A stretch of DNA of 64,000 nucleotides, taken from assembly GCF_015645095.1 (NCBI RefSeq), contig NZ_JADOTW010000018.1, positions 25,921 to 89,920 of the forward strand. Reading direction: 5' to 3'. The notes under the pieces were generated by a model. The model was given only the letters and a program-made list of their open reading frames with translations. It did no database searches and was not told the origin of the DNA. The DNA is from Halomonas sp. 328 (lineage in GTDB: Bacteria; Pseudomonadota; Gammaproteobacteria; Pseudomonadales; Halomonadaceae). The first letter of the stretch is position 1. Each line of letters begins with the position of its first letter. This document shows positions 51,486-59,326 of the stretch, in pieces. Position numbers and translations under genes: made by a program.

Positions 51486-52880
51486 ATGTCCGACCCTCGC
51501 CACCCTCCGCTCGGCCTGAGCCGGCGCCAGCTCCTCAAGTGGGGGGCCGGGGTCGGTGCCGCCGGCCTGCTGACCACCACCAGCGCCCAGGCCCGCCCGA
51601 TCGAGTCGCGGGCCCATATCGTCATCCTTGGCGGAGGAGCCGGGGGCATGGCCATGGCCAACCGCCTGGCCAACCGCACCCGGGGCACCACCATCACCCT
51701 GGTGGAACCCCGCGAGATCCATCACTACCAGCCGGGCTGGACCCTGGTGGCCTCCGGGGTGTGGAACGCCGACAAGACCCTGCGACCCAATGCCGATTTC
51801 GTGCCCGCCGGCATCCGCTGGGAGCGCCAGGCCGCCACCGCCATCGATGCCGAGTCGCGGCGGGTCACCCTGGCCAGTGGGGAGGTGCTGGCCTATGACG
51901 CCCTGGTGGTGGCCACCGGCCTGCAGCTCAATTACCACCTGATCGAGGGCATGTCACCGGAGCTGGTGGGCAGCCACGGCATCGGCAGCGTCTACGCCAG
52001 CATCGATGCCGCCAGCCGCACCAACCGGGCCATCGAGGCATGGATTGCCCAGGGCGGCGGCCGCGGCCTCTTTACCGCCGCGCCCACCCCGGTGAAGTGT
52101 GCCGGCGCGCCCCTCAAGATGACCTTCACCACCCTGTCGCGGCTCGAGGTTACCGGCCAGCGGGACGCCTTCCAGGTGGACTATATGGCGCCGGGCAATG
52201 CCCTGTTCAGCCAGCCCTGGGTCAATGACTTCGTCAAGCAGCGCTTCGACGAGCAGGGCGTCAACCGTTACCACCAGTATCGGCTGTCGGCCATCGACCC
52301 GGGGGCCCGCCAGGCCACCTTCACCCGGGTCGACCGGGAGGCCCAGTTCACCTCCCATCACGAGCTGCGCGAGGAGGAGTTCCGGCGTCCCGAGGGGCTC
52401 ACCGAGGTGATCGACTACGACTTCATCCATGTGGTGCCGCCCATGAGCGCCCCGGACTTCGTCAAGCAGAGCGCCCTGATCGCCCAGGAGGGCCCCTTCG
52501 CCGGCGAGTGGCTGGACGTGGACATTCACACCATGCAGCACAACCGTTACCCGGAGGTCTTCGGCATCGGCGATGTGATCGGCGCGCCGATCAACAAGAC
52601 CGCCGCCAGCGTCAAGGCGCAGGCCCCGGTGGTGGAGGCCAATCTGCTGGCACACCTGCAGGAGCAGCCCCTGCAGGCCCGCCACAACGGCTATACCTCC
52701 TGCCCGCTGATCACCGGGATCGGCAAGGCCATGCTGGTGGAGTTCGGCTATGACAATAACCTGGACTTCCTGCCCTCCTTTCCCTTCATCGACCCCCGGG
52801 ACGAGTCCTGGGCGGCCTGGGTGATGAAGGATCGCATGCTGCAACCGGCGTACTACGCCGTTCTGGAAGGCCAGGCCTGA
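51486..52880 (+). CDS. sqr: Tat-exported sulfide:quinone oxidoreductase
   Basis: The 464-residue flavoprotein has a Tat signal (SRRQLLKWGAGVGAAGLL) and FAD motif HIVILGGGAGGMAMANRLA (44-62). The two catalytic Cys are C205 in TPVKCAGAPLK and C406 in YTSCPLITGIG; no third Cys is found. This suggests the two-Cys SQR type that uses an acceptor rather than building long polysulfide. It oxidises sulfide and passes electrons to quinone at the membrane. CAGGAGTG lies before ATG. A small membrane protein follows 12 nt later, and operator-like palindromes lie upstream. Confidence 0.92.
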   Translation: MSDPRHPPLGLSRRQLLKWGAGVGAAGLLTTTSAQARPIESRAHIVILGGGAGGMAMANRLANRTRGTTITLVEPREIHHYQPGWTLVASGVWNADKTLRPNADFVPAGIRWERQAATAIDAESRRVTLASGEVLAYDALVVATGLQLNYHLIEGMSPELVGSHGIGSVYASIDAASRTNRAIEAWIAQGGGRGLFTAAPTPVKCAGAPLKMTFTTLSRLEVTGQRDAFQVDYMAPGNALFSQPWVNDFVKQRFDEQGVNRYHQYRLSAIDPGARQATFTRVDREAQFTSHHELREEEFRRPEGLTEVIDYDFIHVVPPMSAPDFVKQSALIAQEGPFAGEWLDVDIHTMQHNRYPEVFGIGDVIGAPINKTAASVKAQAPVVEANLLAHLQEQPLQARHNGYTSCPLITGIGKAMLVEFGYDNNLDFLPSFPFIDPRDESWAAWVMKDRMLQPAYYAVLEGQA

Positions 52881-52892
52881 GGAGACCGCCCC

Positions 52893-53231
52893 ATGACCCT
52901 TTCCGGTGTTATCACCATCCTGATGTATGCCCTGGCCCCCTTCGCGTGGCTGATCGTGCTGGGCCTGGCGGTATTGCTCGGCGTGCAGCTGGTCGCCCAT
53001 CTCAAGGGCTATCGGCTGTTCGCCTACCGCTGCCTGGGCGCCAACCTGGTGGCCCTGATGATCGGCCTCTCCACTCTCTGGTGGCTGCCCCTGGCGACCC
53101 ACTCACGGCTCGCCTATGTGGCCACCGTCACCGACTGGGTGGCGCTGATCGGCGCGGCGATCGGGGTCGGCATGCTCGCCTGGCTGGTGCTCACCCCCCT
53201 GAGTTACCTGGTGCGCGGCCGGCGCTCCTGA
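52893..53231 (+). CDS. Small membrane protein cotranscribed with sqr (DUF5368-like)
   Basis: The 112-residue protein has three membrane helices (ILMYALAPFAWLIVLGLAVLLGVQL, LVALMIGLSTLWWLPLA, ALIGAAIGVGMLAWLVLTPLSYL) and short polar loops. It lies 12 nt after sqr, with GGAG upstream. Small three-helix proteins next to sqr are known as DUF5368-type. It could help SQR reach the quinone pool, but the role is not established. Confidence 0.65.
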   Translation: MTLSGVITILMYALAPFAWLIVLGLAVLLGVQLVAHLKGYRLFAYRCLGANLVALMIGLSTLWWLPLATHSRLAYVATVTDWVALIGAAIGVGMLAWLVLTPLSYLVRGRRS

Positions 53232-53633
53232 ATCGACCAACGGTAGCGGCATCCCCCGACCAGCACCCGATCATCCACCGGCAGGCGACGGGCGCCGCCG
53301 CTACCCCACCCCAGATCGCTCGGCGTACCCAGCGCCGGGAGCGGCCAGTTGCCAGGCCACCTGCCGTGGCGCCCGGGCGTATCCGCCATGGGAGCCTTTC
53401 GCCCTCCTTGGGAATCCATGCCTAGAAGAGCGGTGCCCATCGCCCTATGCTGCCTTGGTCAGGGTCCCGGTCAGCATCGGATCCCCGACGGTGGCGGAGT
53501 TACAGGATGGCACCGGCTTTTTCATCACGTCGACGCCGCCCCTTGTCGTGGCCAGCAAAGCTGGTGATGGTGCCAGGGCTCCCGGCGGTTTCCCCTGCCG
53601 CCGGCACAGAACGACAAGCACAGAAGGCACCCT
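53232..53633. other. 402-bp intergenic region before astE
   Basis: No gene is supported here. Open frames on both strands (53445-53742) lack ribosome sites and look like shadows. A GC hairpin, CCGGCGG / CCGCCGG (53582-53604), lies 29 nt before astE. The middle part (about 53440-53560) could be an old repeat or RNA, since it has even GC in both frames; I cannot confirm either. Confidence 0.5.
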
Positions 53634-54626
53634 ATGCTCAGTCAATGGATCGATCTCACCCTCGCCGAGCAGGCCCTCGAGGCCGAGGGCCGGTTGCCCT
53701 TCGGCCACTACCGCCTGCACGCCCCGGGCCTACTGGAACTGATCCCCAGCGAGCGGCAATCCCAGGCCCGGGCCTGCGTCATCTCGGTGGGCGTGCATGG
53801 CAACGAGACCGCGCCGATCGAGCTGCTGGGTGAATTGCTGTCACGCCTGGAGACTGGCCACCTGCGCCTCGGTGCGCCGGTCCTGTTGATCCTCGGCAAC
53901 CTGCCGGCGATTCGCCTTGGCGAGCGCTTCATCGATACCAACCTCAACCGCCTCTTCCAGCGCGGTCAGGACCGCCAGGGCGACGAGCCCGAGCGGGCCC
54001 GTACCCTGATGGCGGCGGTGGACGCCTTCTACGCTCGCCACGCCGAGCTGCCACGCCTGCACTACGACCTGCATACCGCCATCCGTGACAGCCGCTTCCC
54101 GCGCTTCGCGGTGGAACCCCATGCCGAGGCCGTCACCGGTGCCGAGCAGTGGCGCTGGCTGGCCGCCGCCGGCCTCCAGGCGGTGCTGCATCAGCATCAG
54201 CACAGCTGGACCTTCTCTCACTACTCCAAGCACTATCACGGCGCCCAGGCCTTCACCCTGGAGCTGGGCAAGGTGGCGCCCTTCGGCGAAAACGACCTGG
54301 GCGCCCTGCGTCCCATGCGCGCCCTGCTCGAGGCCCTGGTGGAGGGCCGCGAGCCACCGGGGCAAGCCCCCGCCGCCATGGCCTTCTTCCGGGTCGAGCA
54401 CGAGCTGATGCGTCACTCCCCGGAGTTTTCCCTGCACTTCGCCGACGATACCGCCAACTTCACCGAATTCGCCCCGGGCAGCCTGCTGGCCAGCGACGCC
54501 GAGGCCGGTGACTTCCGGGTCGGCGAGACGCCCCTGGCGGTGGTCTTCCCCAATGCCAAGGTGGAGATCGGCGCCCGCGCCGCCCTGCTGGTCAGGCCCA
54601 GCCCGGTGCCGGAGGCTAGCGCCTAA
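53634..54626 (+). CDS. astE: Succinylglutamate desuccinylase
   Basis: The 330-residue zinc enzyme catalyses the last step of the AST arginine-degradation pathway: succinylglutamate to glutamate and succinate. The metal motif is VGVHGNETAPI (H55, E58), with a later His in LHYDLHTAIRDS and the catalytic Glu region FTLELGKVAPFG. AAGG lies seven nt before ATG 53634. A basic-amino-acid-type ABC transporter follows, as in pseudomonad arginine loci. Other ast genes are not in the window. Confidence 0.94.
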   Translation: MLSQWIDLTLAEQALEAEGRLPFGHYRLHAPGLLELIPSERQSQARACVISVGVHGNETAPIELLGELLSRLETGHLRLGAPVLLILGNLPAIRLGERFIDTNLNRLFQRGQDRQGDEPERARTLMAAVDAFYARHAELPRLHYDLHTAIRDSRFPRFAVEPHAEAVTGAEQWRWLAAAGLQAVLHQHQHSWTFSHYSKHYHGAQAFTLELGKVAPFGENDLGALRPMRALLEALVEGREPPGQAPAAMAFFRVEHELMRHSPEFSLHFADDTANFTEFAPGSLLASDAEAGDFRVGETPLAVVFPNAKVEIGARAALLVRPSPVPEASA

Positions 54627-54848
54627 CGCTGAGCAACCACCCCAGAGCAGAAAATAAAACTGAAACACAACAATAAGTTAGAGGATAGCTACTCATGCAC
54701 CCTGCCTTCTCTCTAGACGAAAGTCGTATATCGCCGACTCGCGCCCATTCTGCCAGGGGCTGCCCAGGCTGGTAGAATCGCCAGCCTTTCGCATCCGCCA
54801 TGCTGAAATCGCCATCCCCGGATGGCCATCCCGACCTGGAGCCGAGTT

Positions 54849-55619
54849 ATGGCCGCAACGCCGTTACCGCTGGAAGTTCGTAATATCAAGAAACGCTTCG
54901 GCGACACCGAGGTCCTCAAGGGCCTCTCCCTGCAAGCCAAGAAAGGCGACGTCATCACCCTGATCGGGGCCTCCGGCTCCGGCAAGAGTACCTTCCTGCG
55001 CTGCATGAACCTGCTGGAACAGCCCGACGAGGGCGACCTGATCGTGCATGGCGAGGAGATCCGCTTCAAGCACACCAAGCATGGCCGCGAGCCCGCGGAC
55101 TGGAAGCAGGTGGTGCGCATGCGCGCCAAGCTCTCCATGGTCTTCCAGGGCTTCAACCTCTGGTCGCACATGACCCTGCTGGAGAACATCATCGAGGCCC
55201 CGGTGCATGTACTGGGTCGGCCCAGGAAGGAGGCGATCGAGCAGGCCAAGGCGCTGCTCGAGCGGGTCGGCCTGTCGCACCGCGCCGATGCCTACCCGGC
55301 GCAGATGTCCGGCGGCCAGCAGCAGCGTGGCGCCATCGCCCGGGCCCTGGCCATGGACCCGGAGGTGATGCTCTTCGACGAGCCCACCTCGGCGCTCGAC
55401 CCGGAACTGGTGGGCGACGTGCTCAAGGTGATGCGCGACCTGGCCGAGGAGGGGCGCACCATGGTGGTGGTGACCCACGAGATGAGCTTCGCCCGGGACG
55501 TCTCCAGCCAGGTGATCTACCTGCACCAGGGCCTGGTGGAGGAGGCCGGCGCGCCCCACGACGTGCTGAACAACCCGCAATCGCCGCGCCTCAAGCAGTT
55601 CCTGGCGCCCAAGTACTGA
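54849..55619 (+). CDS. Polar amino acid ABC transporter ATPase
   Basis: The 256-residue ATPase is of the HisP/AotP type. Walker A is GASGSGKST, signature is [14 protein letters not shown] (usual Val replaced by Gly) and Walker B is [20 protein letters not shown]. It powers arginine/ornithine-type uptake (inference from neighbours). ATG 54849 has GGAG nine nt upstream; nine upstream codons are less likely. It is followed by permease genes 13 nt later. Confidence 0.93.
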   Translation: MAATPLPLEVRNIKKRFGDTEVLKGLSLQAKKGDVITLIGASGSGKSTFLRCMNLLEQPDEGDLIVHGEEIRFKHTKHGREPADWKQVVRMRAKLSMVFQGFNLWSHMTLLENIIEAPVHVLGRPRKEAIEQAKALLERVGLSHRADAYPAQMSGGQQQRGAIARALAMDPEVMLFDEPTSALDPELVGDVLKVMRDLAEEGRTMVVVTHEMSFARDVSSQVIYLHQGLVEEAGAPHDVLNNPQSPRLKQFLAPKY

Positions 55620-55632
55620 GCGGGAGACGACC

Positions 55633-56334
55633 ATGCTAGACCTTCACGGCTACGGCCCGCGGCTGCTGGAAGGCGCCGGGGTCACCCTGCAGCTGGCGAT
55701 CCTGTCGCTGATCCTGGCCCTGGTACTGGGCCTGTTGGCGGCCAGTGCCAAGATGTCCCGCAACTGGCTGCTGCACAAGACCGCGACCCTCTACACCACC
55801 ATCATCCGCGGGGTCCCCGACCTGGTGCTGATGCTGCTGCTGTTCTTCGGCGGTCAGATGGCGCTGAACGCGGTCACCGACCTGATCTACGACCACACCG
55901 GGGTCGATCTATTCATCAACCTCAACGCCTTCGCCGCCGGGGTCCTGACCATCGGTTTCATCTTCGGCGCCTATATGTGCGAGACCTTCCGCGGCGCCTT
56001 CCTGGCCGTGGAACACGGCCAGATCGAGGCGGGCAAGGCCTACGGCATGAGCAACTGGCTGGTGTTCCGGCGCATCCGCTTCCCGCAGATGATGCGCCAT
56101 GCCCTGCCGGGGCTCTCCAACAACTGGATGGTGCTGCTCAAGACCACCGCTCTGGTCTCGATCATCGGCCTGACGGACATGGTACGGGTCGCCGCCGAGG
56201 CCTCCCGCGCCACCCATGAGCCCTTCACCTTCCTGATCCCGGTGGCGGCCATCTACCTGTTGATCGCCAGCGCTTCCGAGTGGGCCTTCGCCCGCCTGCA
56301 GAAACGCTACGACGTCGGCTTCGGGGAGCATTGA
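55633..56334 (+). CDS. Polar amino acid ABC transporter permease 1
   Basis: The 233-residue HisQ/AotQ-type permease has about five helices. TLYTTIIRGVPDLVLMLLLFFGG is the typical first part. The EAA loop is FLAVEHGQIEAGKAYGMSNWLVFRRIRFPQMMRHALPGLSNNW, contacting the ATPase. It lies between the ATPase and the second permease, spaced 13 and 2 nt, in one operon. Confidence 0.93.
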   Translation: MLDLHGYGPRLLEGAGVTLQLAILSLILALVLGLLAASAKMSRNWLLHKTATLYTTIIRGVPDLVLMLLLFFGGQMALNAVTDLIYDHTGVDLFINLNAFAAGVLTIGFIFGAYMCETFRGAFLAVEHGQIEAGKAYGMSNWLVFRRIRFPQMMRHALPGLSNNWMVLLKTTALVSIIGLTDMVRVAAEASRATHEPFTFLIPVAAIYLLIASASEWAFARLQKRYDVGFGEH

Positions 56335-56336
56335 TC

Positions 56337-57059
56337 ATGGAACTGACCACCTGGCTCAACGAGCTGCTATCCGACAACCTGATCTTCACCCCCCAGACCC
56401 TGGGCTACTACTGGGAAGGCCTGGTCACCACCACCCAGCTGGTGTTCCTGTCGCTGCTGGCCGGCCTGGTGCTGGCGGTGCCCCTGGCCATCGGGCGCAG
56501 CTCCGGGAAGCGCTGGATCAGCCTGCCGATCTACGCCTACACCTACGTGTTCCGCGGCACTCCGCTGCTGATCCAGCTCTACATCATCTACTACGGGGTG
56601 GTGTTCTTCGACGGCATCCAGGAGACCTTCCTGTGGCCGATGCTGCGCGAGGCCTTCTACCCGGCGCTGATCGCCTTCACCCTCAATACCGCGGCCTATA
56701 CCACCGAGATCTTCCGTGGTGCCATCAAGGCGACTCCCAGGGGCGAGATCGAGGCGGCCCGGGCCTACGGCATGTCCCAGGCGCTGATGATGCGCCGCAT
56801 CATCCTGCCCAGCGCCTTCCGTCGCGCCCTGCCGGCCTACGGCAACGAGGTGATCTTCATGCTCCACGCCAGCGCCATCGCCAGCGTGGTGACCCTGATG
56901 GACCTCACCGGGGCGGCGCGTTTCGTCTATGCGCGCTTCTATGCCCCCTTCGAGGCCTTCCTGTTCGTGGCGGTGATCTACCTGTGCCTGACCTTCGCGA
57001 TTCTCTACCTGTTCCGCTACCTGGAGAAACGCCTGCTGGCCCACCTGAAGCCGGCGTGA
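56337..57059 (+). CDS. Polar amino acid ABC transporter permease 2
   Basis: The 240-residue HisM/AotM-type permease has about five helices: YAYTYVFRGTPLLIQLYIIYYGV and the EAA loop GAIKATPRGEIEAARAYGMSQALMMRRIILPSAFRRALPAYGNE. Start 56337 is chosen because it begins 2 nt after the first permease; the longer open frame overlaps it. Together with the first permease it forms a heterodimer. Confidence 0.92.
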   Translation: MELTTWLNELLSDNLIFTPQTLGYYWEGLVTTTQLVFLSLLAGLVLAVPLAIGRSSGKRWISLPIYAYTYVFRGTPLLIQLYIIYYGVVFFDGIQETFLWPMLREAFYPALIAFTLNTAAYTTEIFRGAIKATPRGEIEAARAYGMSQALMMRRIILPSAFRRALPAYGNEVIFMLHASAIASVVTLMDLTGAARFVYARFYAPFEAFLFVAVIYLCLTFAILYLFRYLEKRLLAHLKPA

Positions 57060-57209
57060 AACCGCCGGCCTGAACCCAGGGGTCCGGGCCGGCGTCAAAC
57101 AAACGTTGGGAAATTGGCCCTTGCCCTCTTCCGGGGTTCGCCAAGCTGCGCTACCGTGGCCTTGATCGATACCCCGGTTCAATCCCCTATAACAACAGGG
57201 AAACACACC

Positions 57210-57977
57210 ATGAAAAAACTGCTTACCATCTCGCTCCTCGGCGCCGCCATGGTAGCCGGCACCGCCCAGGCCCGCGACTATGATCACGTACGCTTCGGCG
57301 TCGACGTCCCCTACGAGCCCATGGAGTACCGCACCCCGGAAGGCGAGCTGACCGGCTTCGATATCGACCTGGGCAACGCCCTCTGTGCCGAGATGGGCGT
57401 CACCTGCGAGTGGATCGAACAGGAGTGGGACGGCATCATCCCCGGCCTGCTGGCGCGCAACTACGACGCCATCATGTCCTCCATGTCCATCAACGATGAG
57501 CGCCGCCAGACCGTGCTCTTCTCCGACTCCTACATCACCATCCCCGGCGCCTGGTTCGCCCCCGCCGGCAGCAGCCTGGAGGAGATCAGCGAGGAGAGCC
57601 TGGCCGGCAAGAGCATCGGCGTGCAGCGTGGCACCACCTACGACAACTACGCCACCGATGCCTACGGCAGCCTCGCCACCATCAACCGCTACTCCACCGC
57701 CGACGACATGGTGCTGGACCTGGAGGCGCAGCGCCTGGACATCGTCTTCCTCGAGTTCGTGGTCGGCCAGTCCACCCTGCTCGACAACGATGACGGCGAC
57801 TACCGGGTCGTCGGCGAGATGGTCACCGAGCCCGAGGAGTACTTCGGTGAGGGCTTCGGCATCGCCTTCCGCCAGCGTGACACCGCCCTGGCCGAGCGCT
57901 TCAACGAGGCTCTGGCCACCCTCAAGGAAGACGGCACCTACGACGAGATCTTCCAGCGCTACTTCGGCGACGAGTAA
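57210..57977 (+). CDS. Polar amino acid ABC transporter binding protein 1
   Basis: The 255-residue periplasmic protein has a signal peptide (1-22, ending AQA). HVRFGVDVPYEPMEYRTPEGELTGFDIDLGNALC and CEWIEQEWDGIIPGLLARNYDAIMSSMSI are the type-II binding-protein pattern of arginine/lysine/ornithine carriers. It captures the amino acid for the permease pair. An upstream leader contains AACAACAG. It is very similar to the paralogue at 58477-59262, with an almost identical C-terminal stretch. Confidence 0.93.
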   Translation: MKKLLTISLLGAAMVAGTAQARDYDHVRFGVDVPYEPMEYRTPEGELTGFDIDLGNALCAEMGVTCEWIEQEWDGIIPGLLARNYDAIMSSMSINDERRQTVLFSDSYITIPGAWFAPAGSSLEEISEESLAGKSIGVQRGTTYDNYATDAYGSLATINRYSTADDMVLDLEAQRLDIVFLEFVVGQSTLLDNDDGDYRVVGEMVTEPEEYFGEGFGIAFRQRDTALAERFNEALATLKEDGTYDEIFQRYFGDE

Positions 57978-58052
57978 GCGCCAGGCGGCGGGCGGCTTGA
58001 CAGGCCGCCCGCCATCTCCGAGAGTTAAGGGGTCATTCGACAGGGTCCGCCC

Positions 58053-58145
58053 ATGTACCCGAGCTTCTCCCAGACACACCACGCCGAGATAGCCTACCGC
58101 TGCGACTTCGACAGCTTCTATCTCAGCGAATGGTTCGACGAATAG
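58053..58145 (+). CDS. Possible 30-residue small protein
   Basis: The open frame begins MYPSFSQTHHAEIAYRCDFD and ends SFYLSEWFDE, acidic and aromatic, without a clear ribosome site. It could be a real small protein, a remnant of a duplicated gene or chance. Coding signal is weak. I list it as low confidence because it is the only coherent frame in the 499-bp gap. Confidence 0.2.
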   Translation: MYPSFSQTHHAEIAYRCDFDSFYLSEWFDE

Positions 58146-58436
58146 CCTTCCCCTCCGGCCGTCCTGGCCGCGGGTCCGCCTCGCCTGTTCCGGCAAGCGC
58201 GTGACCCACTAGCCTGTCGTCACTCGCTGACGACCGCGGGTTTCCCGCCCATACGCATCCGACGCCTCACCGCCGCCATCGGGCCGGCGTGACTCGATCG
58301 CGTGTGTTGCCGGCCCCCAGGCTATGCGTGGCGCCATGCCACCCCCGTCCAGTCACGTGCCCACTCCGTCCACGATCGCATCGTGGCCTTGGCGTGGCCG
58401 TGCGCTGGATTCCCTGACCCGATCGCCCCTGGCGAT

Positions 58437-58444
58437 AACAACAA
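58437..58444 (+). promoter_or_regulatory. CA-rich leader motif before binding protein 2
   Basis: AACAACAA matches the AANAAYAA pattern bound by Hfq/Crc in pseudomonads. It lies 33 nt before the start codon. Binding protein 1 has a similar AACAACAG (57190-57197). Whether Crc exists in this host is unknown. Confidence 0.3.
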
Positions 58445-58476
58445 CCATCGACGAATCCTTCCCTGGAGGACCTACC

Positions 58477-59262
58477 ATGCGTTCACTGCCTCTGTTGCTG
58501 GCCGCCACCCTCGGTGCCACCCTGACCCTGGGCCACGCCCAGGCCCGCGACTATAGCGAGGTCCGCCTCGGCGTGGACCTGCCCTACGAACCCTTCATGT
58601 ACCGCCAGCCCGACGGCGAGCTGGCCGGCTTCGAGATCGAGCTGGGCAACGCCGTCTGCGACTACCTGGAGATCCAGTGCACCTGGGTGGAACAGGACTG
58701 GGACGGCATCATCCCCGGCCTGATGGCGCGCAACTATGACGCCATCATGTCCTCTATGGCGATCACCGAGGAGCGGGCCCACCAGGTGCTCTTCTCCGAG
58801 CCCTACTACACCACCCCCAGTGCCTGGATCGCCCTCGCCGGTCGCCCCATCGACATCAGTGACCGGGAGAGCCTGGAAGGCCTCACCGTGGGCGTCCAGC
58901 GCGCCACCCTGCAGGACAACTACGTCTCGGAGCTCTACGGCGACGTGCTGGAGATTCGCCGCTACACCGGTGTCGGAGACGTGATTACCGACCTGCGGGC
59001 CGGGCGCCTGGACCTGACCTTCATGGACTACCCCATCGCCGAGGCGGCCATCGACATCGATACCGAGGGGAGTGACTTCTGGCGCATCAGCGACTTCATC
59101 AAGGAGCCGGCGCATATCTTCGGCCAGGGCGTCGGCGTGGCTTTCCGCCAGCGCGACACCGCCCTCGCCGAGCGCTTCAACGAGGCCCTGGCGGCCCTCA
59201 AGGAAGATGGCACCTATGATGAGATCATGAACCGCTACTTCAGCTACGACATCAAGCTCTAA
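58477..59262 (+). CDS. Polar amino acid ABC transporter binding protein 2 (paralogue)
   Basis: The 261-residue periplasmic protein has a signal peptide (about 1-23, ending AQA). It shares LGVDLPYEPFMYRQPDGELAGFEIELGNAVC and VEQDWDGIIPGLMARNYDAIMSSMAI, plus FRQRDTALAERFNEALA with binding protein 1. It carries CTWV and CDYL instead of CEWI/CAEM, so ligand preference may differ. CTGGAGGACC lies before ATG 58477. It is an orphan binding protein, likely to use the same permease. Confidence 0.93.
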   Translation: MRSLPLLLAATLGATLTLGHAQARDYSEVRLGVDLPYEPFMYRQPDGELAGFEIELGNAVCDYLEIQCTWVEQDWDGIIPGLMARNYDAIMSSMAITEERAHQVLFSEPYYTTPSAWIALAGRPIDISDRESLEGLTVGVQRATLQDNYVSELYGDVLEIRRYTGVGDVITDLRAGRLDLTFMDYPIAEAAIDIDTEGSDFWRISDFIKEPAHIFGQGVGVAFRQRDTALAERFNEALAALKEDGTYDEIMNRYFSYDIKL

Positions 59263-59280
59263 GCCCACCGCCCACCCCGA

Positions 59281-59304
59281 TGACGCCGGCCGAGGCCGGC
59301 GTCA
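59281..59304. terminator. Hairpin after binding protein 2
   Basis: An 11-bp perfect stem (TGACGCCGGCC / GGCCGGCGTCA, loop GA) lies 18 nt after the stop. It has only a weak T/C tail, so it is a probable but not classical terminator before iadA. Confidence 0.5.
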
Positions 59305-59326
59305 TCGTGCAACCATGGAAGTGACC

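Larger units (their letters stand above)
57978..58476. other. 499-bp spacer between the two binding-protein genes
   Basis: Apart from a small open frame of 30 codons (58053-58145), I see no supported gene. The second half is GC-rich, with many CCG/CGG runs. A CA-rich leader (AACAACAA, 58437-58444) precedes the second binding-protein gene. Confidence 0.55.

Noticed and set aside
53455..53742. A 95-codon plus-strand frame running into astE
   Set aside because: No ribosome site, overlaps the astE start in another frame, and lacks a known domain.
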